NCBI RefSeq assembly: GCF_024721155.1
Contig: NZ_JAHVAP010000008.1
Span: 372,001-436,000, forward strand
Direction of reading: 5' to 3'
Source: Mucilaginibacter phenanthrenivorans
GTDB taxonomy: Bacteria > Bacteroidota > Bacteroidia > Sphingobacteriales > Sphingobacteriaceae
Length of the DNA: 64,000 nt
The position numbers and the translations under genes are program-made. This document shows, piece by piece, positions 27,995 to 37,024 of this stretch (position 1 is its first letter; every line of letters starts with the position of its first letter). The notes beneath the pieces are model-generated. The model worked only from the letters and a program-made list of their open reading frames with translations, searched no databases and was not told the origin of the DNA.

Positions 27995-28615
27995 TTAGTT
28001 AGTAAAACTCCCGTCGGGCGCTGTTTTTACCCATTCATTTAACTCAAAGTTATACCGCTTAATTATTTTAGCGGGTGCTCCCGCTAAAACACAAAAATCG
28101 GGGTATACACCTTCTCTTATAATACTATTTGCCCCAACAACACATCCTTTACCAATAATTGCGCCGGGCAATATCACGGAATTATTTAGTATAAGACAAT
28201 TATCTCCTATAACAACTTCTTTAACAATAAGTGCGAGGTTCTTATAAATTTCCGTTACGTTTTCAAATGGATGAACAATGTCAGTTATTGTTACGTTTGC
28301 AGATATTGCTGTATCTTTCCCTATCACTACTTTATTTGCACAAGTTAGGTGCATGTTTTGTTCAATGTTTACGTTATCGTTAATGACAATACCCGGTTTA
28401 AAATTAATTCCGGCATGGTTTGTAACGCCTTCAATGCGGGCATGATAATTAACAGATACGTTGTTTTTAAGCCTTATACAGCCAGGCGTTATTATTATCG
28501 GCTTTACAATGACATTTTTAACGCCACACTCTTTTAAAAAAAGCCTGTACCACAAGTTCGTTTTTAGGCGATGGTATAATCTAAATGACCTGGATATGTT
28601 TTGATAAATACTCAA
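27995..28615 (-). CDS. Hexapeptide-repeat acyltransferase
   Basis: A 206-residue left-handed beta-helix protein with hexapeptide repeats (IGKDTAISANVTITD, IGDNCLILNNSVILPGAIIGKGCVVGANSII) ending in AGAPAKIIKRY. Probably an O-acetyltransferase decorating the polysaccharide. An in-frame stop lies six bases before the TTG at 28615 and no ATG follows in the N-terminal region, so TTG is the best start. A sequencing or real frameshift linking it to an ATG at 28630 is a weaker alternative. It is similar in layout to the next gene upstream. Confidence 0.85.
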   Translation of the reverse strand: MSIYQNISRSFRLYHRLKTNLWYRLFLKECGVKNVIVKPIIITPGCIRLKNNVSVNYHARIEGVTNHAGINFKPGIVINDNVNIEQNMHLTCANKVVIGKDTAISANVTITDIVHPFENVTEIYKNLALIVKEVVIGDNCLILNNSVILPGAIIGKGCVVGANSIIREGVYPDFCVLAGAPAKIIKRYNFELNEWVKTAPDGSFTN

Positions 28616-28626
28616 AGCTCAGTAAT

Positions 28627-29229
28627 TCATGTTTTTAAAAATCCGCCGTCGGGTGTTGTTCTTAACCATTCGCCAGATGTACGATCATACCTTTTGATTA
28701 TTTTTGCCGGGTTGCCTACAGCTACGCAATAATCTGGTATGTTTTTTATAACCACAGCGTTGGCGCCTACTACACTGCCTTTCCCTACCGATGCCCCTAT
28801 AACACAAACATTTTCACCAAGCCATGCACCATCACCTATGGTAATTTCGCTAAGCTGCTTTATTTGTTGATCAATAACCGGCAAGTCTATATTACTATAT
28901 GAGTGTAGATTATCGCTTATGTAAACTTTGTCGGCCGTTAAAACCTTTTTTCCTATATGGATCTTACCAGTTGCATAAATATGGTTAAAGTGGCCAATAT
29001 GTGTGCCATCTCCAATTATTAAACTGCAATTTTCTTCCCCTGTATGCGGGTAAGCGGCCAACCAGGTATTATATTCTACAATTACCTTGTTGCCAATTGA
29101 GATGTTTTTAGCCCCATAAATTTTTAATGGGGCAATGACTTTTGACCTTGATCCAAAAGTTTTAAAGATCATCTTATGATAGGGGTATATAAAGACGAAA
29201 TAAAAAAGACTTTTAATTTTACCAAACAT
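28627..29229 (-). CDS. Hexapeptide-repeat acyltransferase
   Basis: A 200-residue left-handed beta-helix transferase with repeats (IGNKVIVEYNTWLAA, IGDGTHIGHFNHIYATGKIHIGKK, IGDGAWLGENVCVIGASVGKGSVVGANAVV) and the C-terminal AVGNPAKIIKRYDR. ATG start. The ending (EWLRTTPDGGF) resembles that of the neighbouring acyltransferase (EWVKTAPDGSF), so the two genes probably arose by duplication. Likely an acetyltransferase acting on the repeat unit. Confidence 0.87.
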   Translation of the reverse strand: MFGKIKSLFYFVFIYPYHKMIFKTFGSRSKVIAPLKIYGAKNISIGNKVIVEYNTWLAAYPHTGEENCSLIIGDGTHIGHFNHIYATGKIHIGKKVLTADKVYISDNLHSYSNIDLPVIDQQIKQLSEITIGDGAWLGENVCVIGASVGKGSVVGANAVVIKNIPDYCVAVGNPAKIIKRYDRTSGEWLRTTPDGGFLKT

Positions 29230-29253
29230 TGTTTTTCTTTATGTATGCTGTTT

Positions 29254-30714
29254 TTAATTGTCGACGGATACCCGGATGCTGTTGACTTTATGTTTAAAAA
29301 ACAGATAAATGACGTATATCGCAACCAGTACTACACATGTGACATCAGAAATCCTAAAATCCACAGTCGGTTTGTATAATTTGTTAAACGCGGTAACTAT
29401 TATTAAAAAAAACAGAAAATATATATCCTGTTTTTGAAATAGCATTCGCATTTTTAAATTGTACATTTTATTAAAAGTAAAAAGTAAATAAAACGATCCC
29501 AGCAATACCGCCAAAAACCATCCGCAAACAACACCATAGCCACCAAAGAAATATCCAAAACAGTAACTGAGTGCTAAGTTGAGAAGCCCCAAAATAAAAT
29601 GTGTTTTTATCAAGATGTTCAGGTTGCCATCGGCCATGTAATAAAAATAGGCCGGGCCATTTAGAATGTTAAATATTAGGCTTAAGCCTAATATGAATAG
29701 TGTATTACAAAAAACCGGCTGATAGCTCCCTATCCAATAAAATGATATCAGCTTTCCGCTAATAATGATAATGCTCATAATAGCCAATGAAAAAAACAGC
29801 ACATTAGAAAAAATTTTTTTATAAAAGGCAGGGATCTCATCTTTATTTAATCCCACCATTACCGGTACCAAACTTTGAGTAGCGCTTACTATTATTCCCC
29901 TTGCCTGCATCAACAACCTGTTGGCCATTTCATAATAGCCCGCAAATGCCATCCCGCCAAATCTTCCTAAAAGTATTTTTGTAATAGGGTCATTAAGCAT
30001 CGCTGCAAGGGATACGAATTGAAATTTCATTCCATAATTGAATATTTGCTTAAAGATAGCCTTGCTCCAATTCCATTTTAGCGGATTGTATTTAACATGA
30101 TATATAACTGTTAATAAACAAAATACAAGTGCAAAAACAGATTGTATTACCTGTGCAAAAGCTACTCCTTTTAAATGGTAAACCGGCACAAAAAAGTAGG
30201 TTGCGACTAATAATACAAGAGACGAAACTGTAAAAATTCCGTTTCGGATATAGTTTTTTTGCATGCCATCCAACACCGAAGCATACACCCCGTTTACTGA
30301 ATTTATGATTAAACAGGTTAATGAATAAGGCAATATTAACAGCCCTTCTTTGATAAACTTAGCGGGTAAAACAGCTTTCAAAATTAAATCAGCACATGGA
30401 TAGATGATAGCTGCAATCACTATAAAAAGCCCTAATAAAAACAAGGAAGCTGTAAAGACCAGCTGCTCCATTTTTTTTGTGTCTTTTTCCTTGATAAAAA
30501 GCGCTACAAAGCGTACAACGGAATCGGCAATGCCAAAGTTTGCAAGAGTTGCCAACGATGATGTTGACAAAACTACCGACCAAACTCCCAGCACTTCTAC
30601 ACCAAGCCTTGATAACAGATACCTATATAAAAACAGGTAAACAAGGCCTATAAGAACCACCTGCCCGCCAGATGTAATGACATTTAAAAGAACTAGTTTC
30701 TTTTTCCCTTCCAT
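29254..30714 (-). CDS. Oligosaccharide flippase (Wzx, MOP superfamily)
   Basis: A 486-residue membrane protein with about twelve to fourteen hydrophobic helices and the Polysacc_synt-type N-terminus (GQVVLIGLVYLFLYRYLLSRLG). It should flip undecaprenyl-linked repeat units across the inner membrane to meet Wzy. The ATG directly abuts the stop of the Wzz-like gene, so both are co-translated. It is the only flippase seen in the window. Confidence 0.9.
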   Translation of the reverse strand: MEGKKKLVLLNVITSGGQVVLIGLVYLFLYRYLLSRLGVEVLGVWSVVLSTSSLATLANFGIADSVVRFVALFIKEKDTKKMEQLVFTASLFLLGLFIVIAAIIYPCADLILKAVLPAKFIKEGLLILPYSLTCLIINSVNGVYASVLDGMQKNYIRNGIFTVSSLVLLVATYFFVPVYHLKGVAFAQVIQSVFALVFCLLTVIYHVKYNPLKWNWSKAIFKQIFNYGMKFQFVSLAAMLNDPITKILLGRFGGMAFAGYYEMANRLLMQARGIIVSATQSLVPVMVGLNKDEIPAFYKKIFSNVLFFSLAIMSIIIISGKLISFYWIGSYQPVFCNTLFILGLSLIFNILNGPAYFYYMADGNLNILIKTHFILGLLNLALSYCFGYFFGGYGVVCGWFLAVLLGSFYLLFTFNKMYNLKMRMLFQKQDIYFLFFLIIVTAFNKLYKPTVDFRISDVTCVVLVAIYVIYLFFKHKVNSIRVSVDN

Positions 30715-31791
30715 TTAAAACTTGCTTATTACCCTTTTTACTGTTAACCAGCAAATACATAAAAAGAGACCCGCCACTAAACCCAATATGGCGGCCTTTA
30801 TTTTGCCTAGCTTGTTCACAAACAAAGGTAATACAGGGGTATCAATGGGCTGTATGAGCGGTGTTTCCTTCCGAAGCTGAATTTTAGATAGTTCAAGGTT
30901 CTTTATCATTTCAGCGTACACGGCCGAGCTTATTTGAACATCAACCTGCCTGCGCTGCGAAGGTACTCTTAAGACCGAGAGTGCCGGGTTGGCATTTGGC
31001 GATGCATCAGCGGCAGAAGCCACCCCTGTTATGGAGCTATTAAGAACAGATTTTACGCTATCTGTCTGTTTTTGAAGAATGGTAACATTTTGTTGTTGCT
31101 TTTTGGTTTTGGTTAATATGTAAAAACTGTTTACCGTGTTAACTATATTATTAGCAAATTCTTTGGCAAACAACTCATCTTTTGAAAATACGTCAACTTC
31201 TATAATACTGAGTTTTTTATCGGGCTTATCTACATTAAGTACGGTTTTATTAATATTATCAACCAGATCAATGATGATGCTATCCTGCTGGCGGTTAAAT
31301 GAATCAGGATTGCCATTAAAATTGATATTTTTTAATTCGGGCTTATCTTCCCATTTTTTGCGTAGCTTATTAAAGTTGATGTATCTGTCAATAATTTTTT
31401 GAGGTTTGCCATTAAACATTGCCGTGCTTAGCAATGTCTTTTCGATCATATTACGCGATTTGTACAACTCCAAAATATTATCGCCATGGAAAATTCCACC
31501 ACCGCCACCTTCAATATTCACCCCCGCCAATGATGCCAACCCTGCATACTGACCAAGGCCACCTTTATCTTCTTCTTCAAGCACAAATGTATAAACAGCT
31601 CTATATTGGGGCTTTTTAAAAATGGAGTAAGCCAAACCAACACATAATCCGAGTAAACCCATCATAGCAATTAACAATAGTTTACTGCGCAGGTATTTGG
31701 TAAAGCGTTTTGATTTTTTCACAAGGTCATCAAGTGAAATCTCCCCGCCTGCCGTATTCGGGCCCACGTTATTATGTTGATTAACATCCAT
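30715..31791 (-). CDS. Wzz/GNVR-type chain-length determinant without kinase domain
   Basis: A 358-residue protein with a cytoplasmic N-terminus, a first membrane helix (LLLIAMMGLLGLCVGLAYSIF, about residues 38-58) and a periplasmic helical domain. A second helix near the C-terminus (AAILGLVAGLFLCICWLTV) follows the Pro-rich PIDTPVLPLFVNK. This is the polysaccharide co-polymerase layout. It stops right after the second membrane helix, so it lacks the BY-kinase domain of Wzc, and no separate kinase or phosphatase gene is nearby. It lies between the exporter and the flippase genes. Confidence 0.9.
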   Translation of the reverse strand: MDVNQHNNVGPNTAGGEISLDDLVKKSKRFTKYLRSKLLLIAMMGLLGLCVGLAYSIFKKPQYRAVYTFVLEEEDKGGLGQYAGLASLAGVNIEGGGGGIFHGDNILELYKSRNMIEKTLLSTAMFNGKPQKIIDRYINFNKLRKKWEDKPELKNINFNGNPDSFNRQQDSIIIDLVDNINKTVLNVDKPDKKLSIIEVDVFSKDELFAKEFANNIVNTVNSFYILTKTKKQQQNVTILQKQTDSVKSVLNSSITGVASAADASPNANPALSVLRVPSQRRQVDVQISSAVYAEMIKNLELSKIQLRKETPLIQPIDTPVLPLFVNKLGKIKAAILGLVAGLFLCICWLTVKRVISKF

Positions 31792-31823
31792 TATTTAATA
31801 AAAAATTTAAGCTGAGAGTATAG

Positions 31824-34301
31824 TTATTTATGCAAACTCAAAATCCCCAAAATAATTGCGCCCAATGAGACTATACCCGTTGTAAGCCCCAAAATATTTT
31901 GCAGGGCGTTCGCTTTACTTTCCGGCTTTTTAGGTACATAAATCTCGCTTCCTGGTTTAACAGAGGGGTGATTGTTAAAGAAAAGGAATTTGCGCGTACC
32001 TTTTACAGTGCCGTTTGGATACACTACATAAGCCCCTCTTCGTAATGCCCCTGGGGCGTACCCGCCTGCATTGGATACAAAATCATTAAATGATTTTGAT
32101 CTGTCATAAACCACGGCGCTTGGATAAAGCACCTGTCCGTTAACCCTAACAATTTGTTGCTGTTTAGGCACCCTTAAAACATCGCCGTCCTCTAACAGTA
32201 AGTCACCTTTTGCCCCCGGCGTTTTTAAAACTCCACCCAAATCAATGCCTACATAATTATTACGCTGCTGGGAATCTTCTGTGTTGGTAGAATCTCTATA
32301 GGTTCTTTTAAGTCTGTTGGTTTGCGCGGTACGCTCCAAAGCAAGTGCTGCTGTATCAGCCTTAGTTTTGTCGATACCTAATATGGCAATATTTTCTCTT
32401 TTTAACGATCCGCCTTCTACATCTGCTGACGCAGTAAGGCCACCAGCCCGTGCAACCAGGTCAGAGATTTTTTCATTCTTATTTTTTAATGTATATGATC
32501 CGGGATATAACACTTCTCCTTCCACTTTCACCGTTTTTTGTTTTTCATATCCAGGTAAACTATATATAGATACGATATCAAATGGCATTAACACAAAGTT
32601 TGCATCATTTGGCTTTAAAGGGCCGTCTATATTTACGCTAAAAACTTGTGCAACCGAACTGCTTTTAGATGTGGGATCGGCATCGGATATTCTCCTGGCT
32701 ACTTCAATACGTTTAGTACTGGCTCCTTCTGCAAAACCGCCCGCCCTTAATACTAGGTCCTCCACCTTCATGTTTTCCGAAAAAGCAAACTGTCCGGGTT
32801 TTCTAACACTCCCGTTTATGGTAACGACATAACGGTCTCTTAAATCAAAGATCGACGATATATTAACAATATCCTCGCGCTGTAAGGGAATGTTAACTAT
32901 TTTAGTCATCACATCTTTTACACTAAAGCCTATCATCTCTGTGCTGTTGTCGGGCTTTAGGCGTGTGATCGTACCTCTTTCGGTGAATGCATCTTCTTTT
33001 AACCCGGCTGCCTTTTCAATTAACTGGTATAGTGTTAGACCATTTTGCAACTCATAATCACCGGGCTTAAAAACCGCCCCGTTAATAACAACCCTATTTT
33101 CAAACCTGTTGATAATTGACTCAACCGTATATTTGTCGCCTCTTAAAGGAATATAGTTTTTATAATCGGCCTCCAAAACATCTGTGATTTTTCTTTGCTG
33201 ATCGCTTATCTGTGAAACCTTAATCCTTGAAGTATAAGCGCTGTCGGTAAATCCCCCTGCATAATTAAGAATATTATCAAGGCTTTCACCCGGCAGTACT
33301 TCAAATAATGCAGGAATTTTCACCTGTCCGGCAAGTTCCACCCTTGTTCTGTACGTGGGTACGCGAACAATATCCTGATCTTGCAATGTTATGTTGTTTT
33401 TTTGATCGCCTTTTACCAAAAAATCATACACGTCAAGATGGTTTATGATCCGGTTATTCCTTATTATTTCTACCTGTCTTAAACTACCATTGTCATTTGG
33501 GCCACCTGCCGAATAAAGCGCATTGAAGACAGTTGCAAGCGATGGCAATGTATAAGTGCCTGGTTTTACAACCTGCCCAATAATTATTACATGGATACTG
33601 CGTATGTCGCCAAGTGTTACCTGAACGCTTGTGCCGTGCCCAATGGCATAGTTATTAGCGGCAAGCTTGCTCTTTATTAACGACGTAGCTTGTTCTATGG
33701 TTTTACCGGCTACACTTAAAACTCCTACACCCGGAATATTAATATTGCCCTCAGGCGACACTGCAAGTTTCCAGTTAACCAGTGAACTACCATAAACATT
33801 GACATTTAGCTGATCATTAGGGCCAACAATATAATTTAGAGGTGTTGCGAGTTTGAGATTGGGTTCGAATGAATTATTTTTATTTTTAAAAATATCCGCT
33901 CCAAATATTTTGGGCCGAAGACTTTCAAATAAGTCCTTTCGCACAGCCGAGGTATCCGGGCTTTCCGGTTTGTAATTTAATTGCCGTCCTTGTGTAGTGG
34001 TGGTATCGGTGGGATTTCCCGAAGATTCTGCAGTCTTACTGCGGATATTCTTAATCCGTAGTTGCAGTTTCTGTGCCTGGTCGGCAGTCATGCCCTTGCT
34101 TTTTGCTTGTTGTATCAATTCTGCATCTGTTAGCCCGGCATTTTGGGCCTGCTGAAGCAGCTGAATGATTTGCTGATCCGAAATGTCATCAACGTTAATG
34201 GACGAGATATTTTGAAAATTGGTTTGGGCGGAAACAATTTTAATTGAAATACAAAAAAGGGTAAAGACAATTAAAAATATTCGAATCTTAAATTTATTCA
34301 T
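31824..34301 (-). CDS. SLBB-domain polysaccharide export protein (Wza-like)
   Basis: An 825-residue exported protein (signal peptide FLIVFTLFCISIKIVSAQ). After a low-complexity helical stretch (about residues 30-100) it has the polysaccharide export (Poly_export) domain with NYIVGPNDQLNVNVYGSS and NINIPGVGVLSVAGKT. A series of about six SLBB-type repeats (VELAGQVKIPALFEVLPGESL, VTINGSVRKPGQFAFSE, VKVEGEVLYPGSYTL, VRVNGQVLYPSAVVY) follows. A C-terminal hydrophobic helix ends it. It forms the export channel for the polysaccharide made by the operon and is its first gene. This long multi-SLBB form is usual in Bacteroidota. Confidence 0.92.
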   Translation of the reverse strand: MNKFKIRIFLIVFTLFCISIKIVSAQTNFQNISSINVDDISDQQIIQLLQQAQNAGLTDAELIQQAKSKGMTADQAQKLQLRIKNIRSKTAESSGNPTDTTTTQGRQLNYKPESPDTSAVRKDLFESLRPKIFGADIFKNKNNSFEPNLKLATPLNYIVGPNDQLNVNVYGSSLVNWKLAVSPEGNINIPGVGVLSVAGKTIEQATSLIKSKLAANNYAIGHGTSVQVTLGDIRSIHVIIIGQVVKPGTYTLPSLATVFNALYSAGGPNDNGSLRQVEIIRNNRIINHLDVYDFLVKGDQKNNITLQDQDIVRVPTYRTRVELAGQVKIPALFEVLPGESLDNILNYAGGFTDSAYTSRIKVSQISDQQRKITDVLEADYKNYIPLRGDKYTVESIINRFENRVVINGAVFKPGDYELQNGLTLYQLIEKAAGLKEDAFTERGTITRLKPDNSTEMIGFSVKDVMTKIVNIPLQREDIVNISSIFDLRDRYVVTINGSVRKPGQFAFSENMKVEDLVLRAGGFAEGASTKRIEVARRISDADPTSKSSSVAQVFSVNIDGPLKPNDANFVLMPFDIVSIYSLPGYEKQKTVKVEGEVLYPGSYTLKNKNEKISDLVARAGGLTASADVEGGSLKRENIAILGIDKTKADTAALALERTAQTNRLKRTYRDSTNTEDSQQRNNYVGIDLGGVLKTPGAKGDLLLEDGDVLRVPKQQQIVRVNGQVLYPSAVVYDRSKSFNDFVSNAGGYAPGALRRGAYVVYPNGTVKGTRKFLFFNNHPSVKPGSEIYVPKKPESKANALQNILGLTTGIVSLGAIILGILSLHK

Positions 34302-34359
34302 ATTAAAAAGCCATTATGGCATGACAAATAACACTAAAAATTACATCGTATTATTTTTG

Positions 34360-34367
34360 CAAAAGTA
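34360..34367 (-). promoter_or_regulatory. Possible -7 element of the polysaccharide operon promoter
   Basis: On the minus strand TACTTTTG matches the Bacteroidetes TAnnTTTG -7 element about 59 bases ahead of the exporter ATG. I could not find a clear TTG at the expected -33 position, so the call is tentative. Confidence 0.35.
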
Positions 34368-34673
34368 ATTTAAATTAGGTTTTATTAAGAATAATGATGC
34401 TTTTTTAGTTAAAGGTTAATCCTTCTAAAAAAAAGTAGCGTCAAAAATGGTAGAGATTGTAATTAACACAATAAATTGTCATAATGTTTTGACATTGAAA
34501 AGTAAAACAATATCAGGCTTGCGATTAGTTCTGTATAAGATGTTTATTTATTAAACATCTTTATAATCAAAGCAACAAGGTAACTTTGTGCGCGAGGTAT
34601 TGTCAAAAATCACTCGTCGAATCACGCTTTTTTTATTGAGAATTGGCGAGTATATGAGACTTTGACAAAAAAC

Positions 34674-34707
34674 AAAAGCCTGCAAATTATTTAATTTGCA
34701 GGCTTTT
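34674..34707. terminator. Bidirectional terminator hairpin
   Basis: AAAAGCCTGCAAATT (34674-34688) and AATTTGCAGGCTTTT (34693-34707) are perfect 15-bp inverted repeats around a 4-base loop, with T runs on both strands. No surviving gene ends against it on either side, so it may be left from genes lost when the mobile region arrived. Between 34368 and 34673 nothing else is recognised apart from promoter-like AT-rich DNA. Confidence 0.75.
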
Positions 34708-35001
34708 AGTTGGCTTTTATACCAAGTTCAGTGGAGGAGAGGGGACTAAAATTGAACATCAGCCCAATAGGTTACTCGAAATAGAAGGCTTCGTTCTTCA
34801 GTTAAGTAGCATCATAGAAATCTTATCAGAAATGGATACCCACAAATCGAACAATACCGGTAGCAAGCAATCTTTCAATGATAAGTGATGCTTCCTTGCC
34901 GGCAACGAGGCAAGGCCATCCCTTTTTTCGGTAGTGACGGCTATGGTGCTTGTCAAAAGAGCGGGGGCAACTGATCCACCTTTGGCTAAAATCCAACAGC
35001 C

Positions 35002-35157
35002 ATGAAAGATCAAAAGACCAAAGTCAAATTTGCATCAGGCGTTAAACGCCGCGACCAGCAAACCCGCAAAAAGATCCGTCACCTGCTCAATTCGTTTCCG
35101 TCCATACCGCCGGTGCGCCATTCGTTCCAAACTAAAGACAGTACCGGCAAAGATTAA
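35002..35157 (+). CDS. Small basic ORF (51 residues) upstream of mobA
   Basis: An ATG opens a 51-codon frame rich in Lys and Arg (MKDQKTKVKFASGVKRRDQQ, then TRKKIRHLLNSFPSIPPVRH). It runs in the same direction as mobABC and ends 30 bases before the inverted-repeat region that precedes mobA. Basic small proteins are common near transfer origins, but I do not recognise a family and coding is uncertain. Confidence 0.3.
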   Translation: MKDQKTKVKFASGVKRRDQQTRKKIRHLLNSFPSIPPVRHSFQTKDSTGKD

Positions 35158-35187
35158 CCCCGTTCTCGGAATTTTATAATCCCAGAA

Positions 35188-35318
35188 CCGGGTTTTTGCA
35201 GCCTTGGCAAAGCCGCTTTTCTGCATGCGCCAGCATGCAGCAAGATGGATTTTTGTCCACAAAAATCATCTTGCCCGGCTTGCGCCGGGGGCTTTTGCTC
35301 GGAACTCGCAAAACCCGG
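35188..35318. promoter_or_regulatory. Candidate transfer origin (oriT): three hairpins inside an inverted repeat
   Basis: CTGCATGC/GCATGCAG (35221-35240), CAAGATG(G)ATTTTTGT/ACAAAAATCATCTTG (35241-35273) and CCCGGC/GCCGGG (35274-35289) are three consecutive stem-loops. They are enclosed by CCGGGTTTTTGC (35188-35199) and GCAAAACCCGG (35308-35318). The cluster lies just upstream of mobA, where CTnDOT-like elements carry oriT. The nic site cannot be placed from sequence alone. Confidence 0.5.
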
Positions 35319-35339
35319 AACCCCTTAAAAGTCAAAACC

Positions 35340-35765
35340 ATGCCCCGAAAGAAAGCAGCCGACCAGGACTCCTTATTCAGCTATCCCATCCGCACCCGGG
35401 TCACCCAAAAGACCGGCGAACGGCTCGAAAAACTACAACAGGAGAGTGCTTGCCAAAGCGTAGGAGAAGTGGCCCGTATGGTACTCTCCGGCGAGACCAT
35501 CTTATGCTTTTACCGCGATATCTCGCTGAATGCCCCTATGGAAGAAATGGCGCTCATCCGGAAGGAGCTTAAAGCCATCGGCATCAACATCAACCAGCAG
35601 ACCCGCTATTTCCATACCAGCCGGACGGAGGCGCAAAAAGCATTTTACGCGCTGAAAACCGCGGAATTGTTCAGGCAGGTCGGGGGCAGGGTGGAGGAAT
35701 TGTTAACGGTCATTAACCGCCTGGCAGAAAAATGGTTGCAAGGTTCGTCAACGGCAAAAGTATAA
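35340..35765 (+). CDS. mobA: Mobilization accessory protein MobA
   Basis: ATG at 35340 (MPRKKAADQ) is preferred; the frame is open further upstream only from a TTG through the hairpin region. The 141-residue protein has a ribbon-helix-helix-like N-terminal part (RTRVTQKTGERLEKLQQES, VGEVARMVLSGE) and then the MobC/MobA-type ELKAIGININQQTRYFHT helix region. Such proteins bind oriT and help the relaxase nick. Its 3' end overlaps mobB by 34 bases. The mobA-mobB-mobC order matches Bacteroidetes conjugative transposons. Confidence 0.85.
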   Translation: MPRKKAADQDSLFSYPIRTRVTQKTGERLEKLQQESACQSVGEVARMVLSGETILCFYRDISLNAPMEEMALIRKELKAIGININQQTRYFHTSRTEAQKAFYALKTAELFRQVGGRVEELLTVINRLAEKWLQGSSTAKV

Positions 35766-37024
35766 GGGGCATGCTGCATTACAATGAAAATAAGGTAGCG
35801 GCAGGTGAGGCGAAGTTATTATTGGCCAGTGGCTTTGCCGGAGATGCCGCGCAATTTAGCCTGGCGCAAAAATTACAGCGTTTCGACCACCTGACCATGC
35901 TGAACAGTCATGTCAAAACAAACGCCATCCACATAACGCTGAATTTCGACCCACAGGACAAACTCACCAATGAAATGCTGCAGCAAATCAGCCTGTCGTA
36001 CATGGAGCAAATCGGTTTCGGCGACCAGCCCTTCCTGGTTTACCGGCACAACGATGCCGCGCACACACATGTCCACATTGCCAGCGTGAATATCCGCACG
36101 GATGGCAGCCGGATCGACACACACGGCATTGGCTGGAAATTGTCCGAGCCGGCCAGGCAGCAAATAGAAAAGGAATTCGGGCTCATCGCCGCCAAAGGAC
36201 GCCAGAATAGCAATACGCCCAACATCAAACCCGCGGATATTGAAAAGGCTGTCTACGGACAAACGCCGACCAAAAGGGCGGTTACCAATATCGTCAATGC
36301 GGTGATCGGTACTTATGCCTTTACCTCGCTTGCCGAATTTAACGCCGTATTGCAGGAATTCAACGTAAGGGCAGACCGTGGTGCGGAAGGCACGCGCATG
36401 CATGAAAAGAAAGGTCTCCTCTATACGATCATCAGCGCTAAAGGGGAGGCCGTCGGCGTGCCCATCAAAGCCAGCGCTATTTATAACAGGCCGACGCTGC
36501 CGAACCTGGAGAAACAATTTGCGAAAAACCTTGAAAAGCGCAAAGCTTTCAGGGAACACCTGAAAGCGGCCATAGATGAAACCATCGGGAAATACGCTGC
36601 GATCAGCAAGGCCACACTGATCCGGGAACTCCGGACGCAAAATATTACCGTCCTGTTCCGCACCAATGAGCAGAGCATCACTTACGGAGTCACTTATATA
36701 GACCATTACCAAAAAGTGGTTTTCAATGGCAGTGATTTGGGCAAGGCTTACAGCGCTAAAGGACTATTTGAACAACTTAGCCCGGCGGATAAATACCAAA
36801 CACAGGAAAAGGAACGCGCACAGCAACGGGGAAAAACAATTGCGTCGCAACAAAAAACACTTGGTCAAGCAGTGCCGGCCAAAACTTATTTGGGGAAACC
36901 TGCGCCGACCAATTACCTGCAACTCGCTTTAGGCAAAAACAAGCCAGAGCCAATGCCCTCCATACCGAAGAAAAAGAATAAGAAGAAAAAAGGACCGGAG
37001 CAGAGCCCGTCCATGGAGATATAA
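35732..37024 (+). CDS. mobB: Relaxase MobB
   Basis: A 430-residue relaxase/mobilization nuclease. The N-terminal domain (MVARFVNGKSIRGMLHYNENKV) is typical of Bacteroidetes MobB. The metal-binding histidine motif HTHVH lies at residues 111-115 with His106 upstream, and Tyr residues near the N-terminus (Tyr17) are candidate nucleophiles. It would nick oriT and lead the strand into the recipient. The C-terminus is Lys-rich. The gene looks complete and overlaps mobC by one base (TAATG). Confidence 0.92.
   Translation: MVARFVNGKSIRGMLHYNENKVAAGEAKLLLASGFAGDAAQFSLAQKLQRFDHLTMLNSHVKTNAIHITLNFDPQDKLTNEMLQQISLSYMEQIGFGDQPFLVYRHNDAAHTHVHIASVNIRTDGSRIDTHGIGWKLSEPARQQIEKEFGLIAAKGRQNSNTPNIKPADIEKAVYGQTPTKRAVTNIVNAVIGTYAFTSLAEFNAVLQEFNVRADRGAEGTRMHEKKGLLYTIISAKGEAVGVPIKASAIYNRPTLPNLEKQFAKNLEKRKAFREHLKAAIDETIGKYAAISKATLIRELRTQNITVLFRTNEQSITYGVTYIDHYQKVVFNGSDLGKAYSAKGLFEQLSPADKYQTQEKERAQQRGKTIASQQKTLGQAVPAKTYLGKPAPTNYLQLALGKNKPEPMPSIPKKKNKKKKGPEQSPSMEI

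Noticed and set aside
34798..35262. Two minus-strand frames of 71 and 75 codons before mobA
   Set aside because: They run through the hairpin and small-ORF region against the direction of the mob genes and show no conserved features.
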